Below, in pieces: positions 45,229 through 53,680 of a stretch of DNA of 64,000 nucleotides. The stretch is from AP-15 sp963700195 (GTDB lineage Bacteria; Pseudomonadota; Alphaproteobacteria; ATCC43930; CGMCC-115725). The first letter of the stretch is position 1, and every line of letters starts with the position of its first letter. The stretch lies in NCBI GenBank assembly GCA_963700195.1, contig CAVOWQ010000010.1, positions 124,001 through 188,000 of the forward strand, written 5' to 3'. Under the pieces are notes generated by a model. That model worked only from the letters and a program-made list of their open reading frames with translations, was not told the DNA's origin and made no database searches. The translations under genes and the position numbers were made by a program.

Positions 45229-46626
45229 ATGACAGATTTGCGAATCATCACGACGAACGGCACGGACGCTATTCTCGAAGAAGCTACGGTCCATAACTTT
45301 GCGGACAGTCTGCGGGGTCCGCTCCTCGGCCCCGGTGAGGCCGGTTATGACGAGGCCCGCAAAGTCTGGAATGGCATGATCGACCGGCGCCCGGCGTTGA
45401 TCGCGCGCTGCGCCGGGGTCGCCGACGTCATGGCGGCGGTGCGTTTTGCCCGCACTCACGAGCTGCTGGTGTCGGTCCGCGGCGGTGGCCACAACATCAC
45501 CGGCAACGCCGTCTGCGAGGGTGGTCTGATGATCGACCTGTCGCCGATGAAGAGCGTGCGGGTCGATCCGGCCCGGCGCACGGCGCGCGCCGAGGCAGGG
45601 CTCACCTGGGGCGAGTACAACCACGAGACGCAGGCATTTGGTTTGGCCAGCACCGGCGGGGTCGTCTCGACGACCGGCATTGCCGGATTGACCCTGGGCG
45701 GCGGCCTCGGCTGGCTGATGGGGAAGCACGGCCTCAGCTGCGACAACCTGCTGTCGGCAGATCTCGTTACGGCCGACGGCCAGTTTTTGACGGCCAGTGC
45801 GGATCAGCACGCGGACCTCTTCTGGGGCCTGCGGGGCGGCGGCGGCAATTTTGGCGTCGTCACCTCGTTCGAATATCGAGTTCATCCCGTCGGTCCGGTG
45901 CTGGCGGGAATGGTTCTCCACCCGATGGCGAAGGCCAGGGAAGTGCTGCGCTTCTACCGCGACTATGCGCGCACCTGCCCCGACGCGCTGACCGCCTTTG
46001 CGGCGCTGATGACATCGCATGAGGGCGACCCCGTCGTCGCCATTGTCGTCGGCTATATCGGGGATCTCGCGGATGGAGAAGCACTCGTGGCGCCTGTGCG
46101 GAAATTCGGCTCGCCGCTGGTGGATACGATCGCGCCGATGTCCTACGTCCAACTGAACCAGATGTTCGACGACGCGTTTCCCTATGGCGGAGTACAGCGG
46201 TACTGGAAGTCGAGCTTTCTGAAGCAGCTGGGGGACGACGTTCTGGACATTCTCATCGACCGGGCAGCAACAATGCGCTCGCCAATGTCGATGGTCGGGT
46301 TTTTCCATGTCCACGGCGCCGCTACGCGGGTCGATCCGAACGAGACCGCCTTCGGGCTCCGCGGCGACCAATGGGATTACGACGTCATCTCGCAATGGAC
46401 CGATCCTGCGGAGTCCGCCGGCCACATCCAGTGGACTCGGGAGTTCTGGACGGCGGTGGAACCCTTCGCGACCGGGGAAGTGTATGTCAACCACCTGGAC
46501 GCCGAGGAAGGCGCACGGATCAGGGCTGCCTACAGCGATAATTTCGGGCGGCTCGTCGCCCTGAAGAATAAATACGATCCGACGAACCTGTTTCGCCTCA
46601 ACCAGAACATCAAGCCGACATTGTAG
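45229..46626 (+). CDS. Berberine-bridge-type FAD-linked oxidase
   Basis: 465 residues. The AGGGAGGAGAGGG stretch before the ATG is a strong ribosome site. The PP-loop VSVRGGGHNITGNAVCEGG carries the histidine that usually binds FAD covalently; GIAGLTLGGGLGWLMGKHGLSCDN and the C-terminal BBE segment YSDNFGRLVALKNKYDPTNLFRLNQNIKPTL complete the family. Lacking a signal peptide, it should be cytosolic. Substrates of relatives range from alkaloids to sugars and are not deducible. A 36-base relic of a second C-terminus lies 1.8 kb downstream. Confidence 0.9.
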   Translation: MTDLRIITTNGTDAILEEATVHNFADSLRGPLLGPGEAGYDEARKVWNGMIDRRPALIARCAGVADVMAAVRFARTHELLVSVRGGGHNITGNAVCEGGLMIDLSPMKSVRVDPARRTARAEAGLTWGEYNHETQAFGLASTGGVVSTTGIAGLTLGGGLGWLMGKHGLSCDNLLSADLVTADGQFLTASADQHADLFWGLRGGGGNFGVVTSFEYRVHPVGPVLAGMVLHPMAKAREVLRFYRDYARTCPDALTAFAALMTSHEGDPVVAIVVGYIGDLADGEALVAPVRKFGSPLVDTIAPMSYVQLNQMFDDAFPYGGVQRYWKSSFLKQLGDDVLDILIDRAATMRSPMSMVGFFHVHGAATRVDPNETAFGLRGDQWDYDVISQWTDPAESAGHIQWTREFWTAVEPFATGEVYVNHLDAEEGARIRAAYSDNFGRLVALKNKYDPTNLFRLNQNIKPTL

Positions 46627-46759
46627 GCGAGTTGCCGCGGCCGTGCCGCTGGACCGGCCGCGAAGGACCTGATATCCCAGCACCCGCGATCAAACAGCTG
46701 TCCTCCCTGCATTGTCGGCGTTCCGCGTCCTCCAGCGTCTCGTCAGTTCCTGCCTTGGC

Positions 46760-47548
46760 ATGGACGCATCGAACCGGCTGCACCGCTATATTTACGACTG
46801 CGCCTATGGCTTGCCTCAATGGCAGGAGATATCGACCTTCAACTACGGCTATGCACCATGCGATGATTCCGTGGCGGAGGCTTGGCCGAACGAGCCCCAT
46901 CAGATTCAGCTCTATGCCGAGGTAGCAAAGGCGGTTCAGGCTGCGGCTCGCGCAGCCGAGCCCTCACGGCTGCTCGAGGTATGCTGCGGCAGAGGCGGAG
47001 GTCTCGCCCACCTCCACGCCACGCTCTCGCCTCAGGCGACGATCGGGCTCGATCGCTCGCTGACGGCACTTCGGCACCGCCGGAACGGCAATGCCGCAAT
47101 CGCCCATCTGCAAGGGCATGCCCTCCAGCTCCCGCTCCCCGAAGCAAGCATCGATGTCGCGGTCAATGTCGAGGCGCTGGCCGATCTGCCAAAACTGCCT
47201 TTCCTGGCGGAAATCTCCCGCGTTCTCGCCCCAGATGGCATCTTTGCGGTAACCGATACGATGCCGCATGGTCCGGAGGCTTGCCATCTCGGGCTGATCG
47301 ATTTGGGTCGGAAGTCCGGCCTCGAGGTCGTATCCTTTCGCGACATCACGATGAATGTCTGCGAGGCTTGCCGCATTGACGACCAGCGCCGCAGCGAACT
47401 GGTCAACCGTTTGCCCCGCTATCTTCGGCCAATCGCTCGGGAATGGGTGTCTCTGCCCGGGACCACGCGGTTTGGGCAATTCGAGCGGAAGGAGCGGTGC
47501 TACTTCATCGCGGTGATGATGAAGAACACCGCGGGTCTCCAATCATAG
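46760..47548 (+). CDS. Class I SAM-dependent methyltransferase
   Basis: 262 residues from the ATG at 46760 (MDASNRLHRYIYDCAYGLPQ); a TTG at 46712 would extend it. Motif I is LLEVCCGRGGGLAHL, followed by IGLDRSLTAL (motif II), HALQLPLPEASIDVAVNVEA and FLAEISRVLAPDGIFAVTDT. The overall pattern resembles methyltransferase_11 enzymes acting on lipids or polyketides. It converges with the sterol-desaturase-family gene, overlapping by 6 bases; together with the FAD oxidase this hints at a small lipophilic-metabolite modification group. Confidence 0.85.
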   Translation: MDASNRLHRYIYDCAYGLPQWQEISTFNYGYAPCDDSVAEAWPNEPHQIQLYAEVAKAVQAAARAAEPSRLLEVCCGRGGGLAHLHATLSPQATIGLDRSLTALRHRRNGNAAIAHLQGHALQLPLPEASIDVAVNVEALADLPKLPFLAEISRVLAPDGIFAVTDTMPHGPEACHLGLIDLGRKSGLEVVSFRDITMNVCEACRIDDQRRSELVNRLPRYLRPIAREWVSLPGTTRFGQFERKERCYFIAVMMKNTAGLQS

Positions 47549-48298
47549 GACCTGAGTTCCACGGGAACGCGAGAGGTTGGCTTTGAGCGCGCGGTCATGG
47601 TCGGGATGGAGCGTTCCCATCATCCGATCCCACCAGCTGAAATGCGTCGCATAATTGCAGCGGAAGAACTGATGATGCTGATCGTGATGAGTGACGCCGA
47701 CGAGCGGCGATGGCGGCCAGCACAATCGACCGCCATGCTCATACCCGGAATGGCCGACGACGCCGGTGATTTGATCATAGATCTTGTGCGCGAACAACAC
47801 CGCGGGGGCGATCGGTATCAGGAAATGGGCGACCAACCAATAGGATTGCAAGAAAAGATTGTCGACCAGGCGATCGCTGTTGTTGGACCAGACCACCGGC
47901 GTGATTGTCAAATGGTGCCACCGATGCACGCGTCGATAAAAAAACCGGGTGTGAATCAACCGGTGCAACCAATAGAACCAGGTGTCGAACAGCACGAGCG
48001 AGGCGACGGCCGAGAACACCGTCCCGCCGATGCCCGGCAACGGCCGTAATCCCCAGCCCAGAGTGGTGTAACTCCAATGACCGGCACCAAGCATTCCAGC
48101 AATGACCGCCAGCGAAACAACGCTCTGCCGAAAGTCGCGCTTGAGATATGAGAGTGGCGTCTGCCGGGCAGATTGGATTTTGATCGCGTGGCGGTTCAGC
48201 CGCGTGACAATCACGCAAGTGATCAGGTAACAGGCGAGCAAGGCGGAGTAGCAAACGGCAATAGTCGCCAACAGCCAACCGAACTGTCGAAAGAACAT
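47543..48298 (-). CDS. Sterol desaturase/fatty acid hydroxylase family membrane protein
   Basis: 251 residues, four membrane spans. The diiron histidine boxes are HRLIH, HRWHH and THHDQHHQ, in the usual order and spacing, with FDTWFYWLHRLIHTRFFYRRVHRWHH in the core (residues about 105-130). The family hydroxylates or desaturates membrane lipids, sterols, hopanoids or carotenoids with O2. Complete. Promoter presumably in the region 48299-48410. Confidence 0.9.
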   Translation of the reverse strand: MFFRQFGWLLATIAVCYSALLACYLITCVIVTRLNRHAIKIQSARQTPLSYLKRDFRQSVVSLAVIAGMLGAGHWSYTTLGWGLRPLPGIGGTVFSAVASLVLFDTWFYWLHRLIHTRFFYRRVHRWHHLTITPVVWSNNSDRLVDNLFLQSYWLVAHFLIPIAPAVLFAHKIYDQITGVVGHSGYEHGGRLCWPPSPLVGVTHHDQHHQFFRCNYATHFSWWDRMMGTLHPDHDRALKANLSRSRGTQVL

Positions 48299-48410
48299 CT
48301 CCTGTCAACCCCCACTGCAGTTCGCATGTCCATCATTGTGCGCGACGCCGATGGTCAGTGGCAATGGTAAAGCCCCGATGCCCACGAAAACAGAGGCGAA
48401 AACCGCTGTC

Positions 48411-48446
48411 GTTCCGGCTCAACCAAAACATCAAGCCGACAACCTA
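48411..48446 (+). pseudogene. Twelve-codon relic of a second FAD-oxidase C-terminus
   Basis: TTC CGG CTC AAC CAA AAC and on to TAA reads FRLNQNIKPTT-stop, nearly identical to the last residues (FRLNQNIKPTL) of the FAD oxidase ending at 46626. DNA matches at most positions. No further upstream homology is seen. It appears to be the leftover end of a deleted paralogue. Confidence 0.6.
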
Positions 48447-48472
48447 ATCTCAGATGCAGACACACATTTCAC

Positions 48473-48666
48473 CTCAATCGTCATGACCCGAGTTGGGGGT
48501 TAGCGCCTCGACCAACCCGGCGAGCAACAGCCGGGCAGCGCGGTTGACGTGGCGGCGGCAGCCGCGCGGCCGGCCGGCGGGGATTGCCAGGGCGGCCCTT
48601 GGCGAACCGCCCGCGCCGATCCCGCGCTTCCTGTTCCACCTGTTTTATCTGGTTGAGATCAGGCAT
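48473..48666 (-). pseudogene. DUF5681-type small protein, broken by a +1 shift
   Basis: From the ATG at 48666 the minus strand reads MPDLNQIKQVEQEARDRRGR then FAKGRPGNP, the DUF5681 signature ('RG.F..G.SGNP.GRP.G.R'). The continuation AGRPRGCRRHVNRAARLLLA and GLVEALTPNSGHDD-stop is one base over. The joint is a CCCC run (48577-48580 as GGGG on the plus strand), where dropping one base restores the frame and a protein of about 64 residues. Such proteins often sit beside phage-derived or mobile genes. Function unknown. Confidence 0.6.
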
Positions 48667-48839
48667 CGCCAGCTCCTTAAATCGCAATTGCGCCCGTTCA
48701 CGGGTGCCGATGCCCAGGAGATTACAATGCGAATATGGCAATTGCATGATTGTCTGTTTGTCAAGCCCCGCCGAGAGCAACGGGCAACAGGCGGACCGCG
48801 GGACTCTTATTGGGACGCGCGGTTTTATTCGCTCGGCGA

Positions 48840-48985
48840 GATTATTGCCGAACTCAATCGAGTTCCAGGGACGCTTTGCGAGCGAAAGCGCATACGCGGA
48901 TTACCTTTCGAGCGTGGTTAGCCGGGAGGTTCAACTGTCCTGGCTTGCGTCGATGGCCGAGCCTGGCTTAGCCGAGCCGAAGTCC
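48840..48985 (+). pseudogene. Possible N-terminal remnant of an IS1595-type transposase
   Basis: The frame LNSIEFQGRFASESAYADYL, followed one base over by FRAWLAGRFNCPG..RWPSLA, recalls the N-terminus of IS1595-group transposases ('EF..RF.SEEAC..YLF..RWP.GF.CP.CG...AW.L'), which carries a zinc-ribbon. The second CxxC pair is not preserved. The remainder of 48667-49050 has nothing recognisable. Weak call. Confidence 0.3.
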
Positions 48986-49051
48986 GCTGACGCATTTCGC
49001 ACATAACTTCTGAAACAAAAAAGCTCAACCGTTTCCGCGGGCGAATTGTCT

Positions 49052-49072
49052 GCATAATTCTATGAATTATGC
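49052..49072. promoter_or_regulatory. Perfect 21-base AT-rich palindrome
   Basis: GCATAATTC (49052-49060) and GAATTATGC (49064-49072) are exact reverse complements around TAT. It stands upstream of the broken SnoaL-like gene in GC-rich surroundings. The form suits a dimeric repressor operator or a residual mobile-element end. Confidence 0.45.
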
Positions 49073-49078
49073 AACGGC

Positions 49079-49432
49079 ACGCCCGGTTTTGGCACAACTT
49101 CCCGGCATGACGCGGTCCCGGGAATTGCGGCCTTGTGCACCACTGACGGCGTGTTCGTTACCCCGGCCGGGATCGCCTTCGGTCGGCAGGAAATAGAGAA
49201 TTCGTACAAAAAGCTTTTCTCCCAGATCGCGGCGGAAGGCTTCGTCACACCAGTCGATCAGGTTCAGATGCTGTCTGGCAACACAGCCATGGCATTGGGG
49301 CACTGGACTTCTGCAATCACCGAGTTCGCAGGGTTACTGGACAGAAGTTTATGAGCTCCAAGGTCAGGAATGGAACATCCGCCTGCACGCACACAATATC
49401 ACTCCCCCAGCGCCGCCGCCTAAATCTCGTTG
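49079..49432 (+). pseudogene. SnoaL-like/DUF4440 protein, truncated and frameshifted
   Basis: The frame RHDAVPGIAALCTTDGVFVT, then PAGIAFGRQEIENSYKKLFS and DQVQMLSGNTAMALGHWTS, matches the SnoaL-like (ketosteroid-isomerase-fold) family with its 'LYT.DGVFVTPAG.AFGR..I...Y' core. At about 49333 the end of the domain shifts one base: after TEFAG it continues YWTEVYELQGQEWNIRLHAH NIT. The N-terminal signal or first helix is missing and no good start codon exists (in-frame TAA just upstream). Non-functional remnant. Confidence 0.55.
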
Positions 49433-49692
49433 AGGCTGACAACACGCGGCCGCTCAACAGGTCAAAATTCACGACACTGCAGTCTGCGCGGGGATGCACT
49501 GGGCCTATATATTGCGGTTACTCGCTCGACTATCATTTCGGGTTTGTGTCCACTAAATAGAGATGTCACTCTTTCTGCCATTTGGAAATGTCACCGCCGT
49601 TGGGAGTCGGGCGGTGGGCGGGCGGAACCCAGCGTAGCGCAGCGCCCGACCGGCGCCCGATTGAGGGGAGCTCGCAACCGCACCCGTCGTCT

Positions 49693-49717
49693 GCCGAGCG
49701 AGCCCGGCTCGCTCGGC
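49693..49717 (-). terminator. Perfect 12-bp hairpin after the transposase remnant
   Basis: GCCGAGCGAGCC (49693-49704) and GGCTCGCTCGGC (49706-49717) are exact reverse complements around one C. The hairpin lies 12 bases beyond the transposase stop on the minus strand. There is no T-run, but it would end or protect the IS transcript. Confidence 0.5.
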
Positions 49718-49729
49718 TTGTAGAGCAGC

Positions 49730-50397
49730 TCAGCCGACCTTGAACAACCGGCCGTCGCGCTGATCGCGGCGGCGCGGCCCACTGCGACGTTCGGGCCCGC
49801 GACGGAGCTGTTGATCGCGGATCATCGCCAAGACCGACCCCAGCCGCTTATTGTCGGCGATGGCGCCCTGGTCGACCTGCCGAACCTTGTCAAAGGTGCG
49901 GCAGGCCGGCTCGACGTCGCCGTAACGGATCGACAGCCGCCCATCGGGATAGTCGACGACGGTGACGCGCTTGCCGATCGCCGCCCCCTGTTCCCTGCCA
50001 GGGGCATGCTTGGCCGGCTCACTCGGCTCCAGGATAAAGATCACCTTGTCGTATTGCCGTGTCAGCGCCTGCGAGAGCGTGCGCTTCATCTTCCAGGCAA
50101 AGGCGTCCTCCAGATCGTCGCGCGCATGCAACGGCCGGTGCAGATCCTTTTTATTCGCCGCAGGCTTGGCAAAGCGCGCGCTGTAGTCGGCGATGAACGT
50201 CGGGAGCAGGGCGTTCCCGGCAGCCAGGGTCGCGGCGCCGGCGAGCCGCAGCTCTTTGACCAGGCGGTCCTGCAAGGTCTTGTGCGTCCGCTCGACCCGC
50301 CCCCCGTTCAAGCCAGGGGCAGGCTCTTGGCCTGGCTCGAATTGGCACAGATGATGTCGATGTTCAGCGCATGCAGCGCCCGGCCGAATTGGGTCAT
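49730..50397 (-). pseudogene. C-terminal half of an ISNCY transposase, interrupted
   Basis: From 50397: MTQFGRALHALNIDIICANS-SQAK, then a foreign insert encoding SLPLA-stop, then GRVERTHKTLQDRLVKELRLAG (in another frame), FIADYSARFAKPAANKKDLH RPL, FILEPSEPAKH, VTVVDYPDGRLSIRYGDVEP and the end LFKVG. ISNCY transposases normally have 'SSQAKGRVERANKTLQDRLVKE' without interruption. The DDE aspartates of the N-terminal half are gone. A second insert (encoding about AKHAPGREQGAA) interrupts the segment after FILEP. Dead copy. Confidence 0.7.
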
Positions 50398-50577
50398 GCC
50401 CCCCGCCTTCGCGGGGGCAGGCTCTGCCCGCCCAGCCCGGGGAGTGTCATCTCTAATTGGCAGGGGGGTGATATTTTGATCGGGCGCCTACATTAATGTC
50501 GGCGCCGCATAAATGATGGTCTGGAAAACGCCGGCTCTGTGTGCCACGTTGAAGGCTGAAACAATCGGAGGTATCTC

Positions 50578-51855
50578 ATGAGCCCGCTCGATGTCGCCGA
50601 CAACAAGGTTGCGGACCCACACGACGGTACGGTCGCCTATGTGCCACCGCTCGAGCGCACGGCAGGACAGCCGGAGCCGATCGCAGCGCATGGCGGCCTG
50701 TCCTACATGGCGTTTGCCCGCGACGGCGATGCGGGAACCGCCGTGGCGTTCGACGACGCGCTCGCGGAGATCGCCTCGGGCGAAAGCGAGCGCCTTACCG
50801 ATATGCTCGACAAGGCGCCGCCGGGCCCGATCAAGACCAAATGGGGCCTTGGCTTCCGCAGCTACGACGAATGCCTCAACTACATCCGCCAGTCGAACAG
50901 CATCAAAGCCCCGCCGGGCGGCGTGGCATTGCCGCTGCCCTATACGGTGTACGAGCGGCCGAGCTACTCCGTCGTGCCGTCGAACGCGATCTGGCGGGAC
51001 CCGGCGCGCGCCGAGACAGCCATGATCCTGCGCACGAACGAGCGGGGCAACCGGCGGCGGGACCTTTATTTCCCGCAGGTGCTACGCGATGCGCGGCGGA
51101 TCGGCGAGTACTACCCGGGCCTCTCGCCGAACAGCCCCGAATGCATGGACAAGCTCGGCGTGTCGCTGGCGCATCTCGAGACCAAATGCACAAACATCTA
51201 CGATGCGGCTGAAGTGGAGCGCGTCTACTACCCGGAGATCGAGAAGCTGCTGCTCGAGTTCTTCCCGGACGCGACCGACGCCCTGGTCTACAACCACGAC
51301 GTCTTCGACAAGGACTACCAGGGCGACCGCACCGAAGATCAGGACGGCAAGAACCCTGGCGTGAACGCCAATTACGCCAACCTGGTGCACAACGACCTGA
51401 ACGACAACAGCGGCCGCGTGCGCTGCCGCGAGCTGCTGACGAAGAACTTGCGTAATTTCGGGCGCCAGCAGCACCACACCGAGGAAGAGGCCGACGCGAA
51501 GATGTCGCGGCGGTTCATGTCGATCAACCTCGCCAAGCCGATCGAGACAGTCGAGCAGTTTCCGTTTGTGCTCTGCGCCTGGCCCTCCTTCGCCGACCAG
51601 CCCTACATCACCAACTACCGGATCTACGACGACCGTGTCGGCGAGACCACCCGCTTCACCTACCGTCCCGACCACGAGTGGTACTGGTTCCCCCAGCAGA
51701 AGCCGACCGAAGTGTCGATGCTCAAATGCTACGACTCGGTGACCGACGGCTCCGTTTCGCGGTGGTCTTTCCATACCGCCTGTGTCGACCCGACCGCGCC
51801 CTTGAATGCGCGCTGCCGCAAGAACGTCGTGGTCCGGTCCTTCATCTTCTTCTGA
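50578..51855 (+). CDS. CmcJ/NvfI-family oxidoreductase (Fe/2-oxoglutarate-like)
   Basis: 425 residues; GGAGGTATCTC before the ATG is a good ribosome site. The CmcJ/NvfI pattern is readable in the C-terminal two thirds: DALVYNHDVFD, NLVHNDLNDNSG with a likely metal-binding H271-x-D273, FMSINLAKPIETVEQFPFVLCA, and DHEWYWFPQQKPTEVSMLKC followed by SFHTACVDPTAPLNARCRKNVVVRS. The N-terminal 120 residues are lineage-specific. Family members catalyse oxidative steps in natural-product pathways (cephamycin, gibberellin-like desaturation, meroterpenoid rearrangement). Promoter space is only about 100 bases because the ISNCY remnant ends at 50474. A truncated second copy of its 3' end lies at 56142-56607. 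Confidence 0.8.
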   Translation: MSPLDVADNKVADPHDGTVAYVPPLERTAGQPEPIAAHGGLSYMAFARDGDAGTAVAFDDALAEIASGESERLTDMLDKAPPGPIKTKWGLGFRSYDECLNYIRQSNSIKAPPGGVALPLPYTVYERPSYSVVPSNAIWRDPARAETAMILRTNERGNRRRDLYFPQVLRDARRIGEYYPGLSPNSPECMDKLGVSLAHLETKCTNIYDAAEVERVYYPEIEKLLLEFFPDATDALVYNHDVFDKDYQGDRTEDQDGKNPGVNANYANLVHNDLNDNSGRVRCRELLTKNLRNFGRQQHHTEEEADAKMSRRFMSINLAKPIETVEQFPFVLCAWPSFADQPYITNYRIYDDRVGETTRFTYRPDHEWYWFPQQKPTEVSMLKCYDSVTDGSVSRWSFHTACVDPTAPLNARCRKNVVVRSFIFF

Positions 51856-52127
51856 GGAAGACAGGAAAAGCGGCGGGCAGAGGAGTCGGCGGCGAAGAGC
51901 CTCTGGGAGCTTCGACGTCTAGGACTACCCGAACTGCCCGCTCTCGGGCAGGTCGGTCCATGAGCAGACGGCTCGTGACTACGTTGCGCGCCGACACCAC
52001 CGTTGTATCGATCAGGCCGCCTCGGAGAAGGGTGCGGCTAAGCACACGTTGTTGTTCCCCGAGGCGGGTCATCAAGATCATGTCACCGCGCTTCGATTGG
52101 TAGGCGGGCCCCTTGCGCTGTGAAATG

Positions 52128-52156
52128 AACGCTCGGCCGCTGCCGATCCGAGCGTT
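52128..52156 (+). terminator. Intrinsic-terminator-like hairpin
   Basis: AACGCTCGG (52128-52136) pairs perfectly with CCGAGCGTT (52148-52156) over an 11-base loop and is followed by CTTTCTCCTT, a pyrimidine-rich tail on the plus strand. It lies about 270 bases after the CmcJ/NvfI-type gene. Confidence 0.55.
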
Positions 52157-52181
52157 CTTTCTCCTTACAGCTTATTATGGA

Positions 52182-52203
52182 TTTTAGATCGATCAATCTA
52201 AAA
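52182..52203. promoter_or_regulatory. Palindromic operator candidate, copy A
   Basis: TTTTAGAT (52182-52189) and ATCTAAAA (52196-52203) are exact inverted arms around CGATCA. The inner 20 bases (52184-52203) match 17 of 20 positions with a site at 55190-55209. The size and symmetry fit a TetR-type operator; a TetR gene lies 3 kb away. Confidence 0.5.
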
Positions 52204-52271
52204 CAGCCAGGGCGCCAGAACAAATTACGATCGGCCTATCACTTCAAGCGATCGGGCGACCAGCTGGTCGG

Positions 52272-53005
52272 CTAAACAGCGCCGGCTGAAAGTATGGGCA
52301 CCTGCAAGCCGAGCGCTGCAATGGCGTGTCGCGTCCATGGCGCGGCATTGCTGCCGGAAGTCTCCTGCACCAGCCGGTCGAGCGACGCGTCGTCGTCGAC
52401 GTCGTACCAGAGAGGCAATTCGAACAGGTCGAGACCCAGCGCGACCGCGCGAACTCGCGTCTGCGCCGCAACAGCTTCGGTGCTCCAGGCGATGTCCGCG
52501 AACAGACCCGCATTGGGGCGCTGCATGCCGAGGAGATAATAGCCGCCGTCATCGCAGGCTCCGATAACCACGCGCCGCTCGCTGTCGGTAAGGAGAAGTG
52601 TGGCCGCTTTGACCAGGATGGCGGTCGGGAGGGTGGGCGTGTCCGCACTCAGCACGCAGACGGCGGCGTGGCCGCGATCGAACAACGCCTGGACCGCATG
52701 CAGGAGGCAGCGGCCAAACCCCTCCACGCCCGCTGGCGCAGGCACGGAGCCGTCCGCCAGGATCAGGGACGTGCCCCGCGCGAGATGCGGTTCAGCGACT
52801 CCTCGGTGCCCGCGGGCGCATAAGCGGCATAGCCGGTGATCGATACGGACGCCGCTGCGGCGCGTACGGTCTCGGTCGTGTCGCGCAGGAAGGCGGCACT
52901 CAGCCGAGCCGCCTGCTCCGGTTTCAGCGGAGGGCAGAGCCGTGTCTTGGAATAGCCGGCGCGAGGGGATTTTGCCATGACACCGATAGCGCAATTGGTT
53001 CGCAA
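52272..53005 (-). pseudogene. TIGR04282-family (rSAM/selenodomain-associated) nucleotidyltransferase-like protein, frameshifted
   Basis: The first frame (TTG at 53005; ATG at 52978 also possible) gives IGVMAKSPRAGYSKTRLCPP and AARLSAAFLRDTTETV, the GT-A-type substrate loop of TIGR04282 proteins. After about 52772 the homology moves frame: TSLILADGSVPAPAGVEGFG, VCVLSADTPTLPTAILVKA, IGACDDGGYYLLGM, FADIAWSTEAV and LWYDVDDDASLDRLV. The joint needs one base added or two removed. The family resembles CofC/MobA-like transferases of unknown reaction. Downstream of the PRC-barrel gene on the same strand. Confidence 0.72.
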
Positions 53006-53213
53006 ATCTGTTGCCGCACTTCAGGCGGAATGCCGGACATCTATTGGAGACTTCATGTGTATCCTTTGCCACCGAATAAAATGTACAACTCGAACTCGAC
53101 ATCCGGTCTAGTTCTGCTGGCGAGCCGGTCCGAGTTTTTTCTATGGGCGGAAGAAGGTACAGGTCCCTGTCGAGGGTCAATGGCAATCAGCCCGGATTTC
53201 TGCTTTCCGATCG

Positions 53214-53675
53214 TTAATGAGAGGGTTTCGCGAGACCGACTTTGATGATCGTATCATCCGGCACATCAGTGGTGCCGGAGGGCGAGAACGTCGGAAACTG
53301 CTGCAGCTGCTTCGGCGAAAAGGCGACGATCTCCATGTCTTGCCCGAGCAGCACCATGGCGTCCACGGGAACGGCTATCGGCCGGCTGCCAAAGCCGAGA
53401 AACCCGCCGAAGTCGATCACGACCATGATCTGACCCTTTGTGTCGCGAACGACGCGACTAACCCGGCCGAGAACATCCTGGCTCTCGACAGGACGGAGAA
53501 CCTCTCTGCCGAGAAGATCGCCGACGCGAACCGGCTGCGGGAATCGCATGGCGGCAGACTCCGCCAGGCTCATGCCAAGCGGAGGGGGCATGCCTCCCGG
53601 TGTCGCACTTTGCGCGTGCGCCGCGCCGGCGCCGGCGAGCATACAGCAGACGAACAGGAGGCGGAGCGACGCCAT
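53214..53675 (-). CDS. Exported PRC-barrel-like protein
   Basis: 153 residues from the ATG at 53675 with signal peptide MASLRLLFVCCMLAGAGAAHAQS. The mature part shows RVGDLLGREVLRPVESQDVLGRVSRVVRDTKGQIMVVIDFGGFLGFGSRPIAVPVDAMVL (residues 50-108), the classic PRC-barrel strand pattern ('G..V.......G.I...V.D..G......V...GGFLG.G...V.VP'). Only 5 bases separate it from the molybdoenzyme gene, so it is the third member of the cytochrome-molybdoenzyme operon. Role unknown, perhaps binding the periplasmic enzyme. Confidence 0.85.
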   Translation of the reverse strand: MASLRLLFVCCMLAGAGAAHAQSATPGGMPPPLGMSLAESAAMRFPQPVRVGDLLGREVLRPVESQDVLGRVSRVVRDTKGQIMVVIDFGGFLGFGSRPIAVPVDAMVLLGQDMEIVAFSPKQLQQFPTFSPSGTTDVPDDTIIKVGLAKPSH

Positions 53676-53680
53676 GGCGC

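Larger units (their letters stand above)
49562..50474. mobile_element. Internally deleted ISNCY-family insertion sequence with both ends
   Basis: The left end (49562-49594) reads GATGTCACTCTTTCTGCCA then TTTGGAAATGTCACC. The reverse complement of the right end (50441-50474) reads ATATCACCCCCCTGCCA then ATTAGAGATGACACTCC. The two align over about 33 bases with shared TGTCAC-like boxes around TGCCA, so they are imperfect terminal inverted repeats. Between them only the C-terminal half of an ISNCY transposase remains (minus strand). At about 0.9 kb it is well below the usual element length, so the N-terminal half was deleted and the copy cannot move by itself. Confidence 0.65.
51856..52271. other. 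Gene-free stretch downstream of the CmcJ/NvfI-type gene
   Basis: About 415 bases between convergent genes. The first 150 or so bases resemble, with divergence, the sequence after the truncated second copy (56608-56780), for example ending in TGAGCAG(A/C)CGG in both. It also contains a hairpin at 52128-52156 and a palindrome at 52182-52203 described separately. No gene seen. Confidence 0.45.

Noticed and set aside
45097..46683. 528-codon minus-strand frame opposite the FAD oxidase
   Set aside because: Shadow frame; the oxidase on the plus strand has complete motifs and a strong ribosome site.
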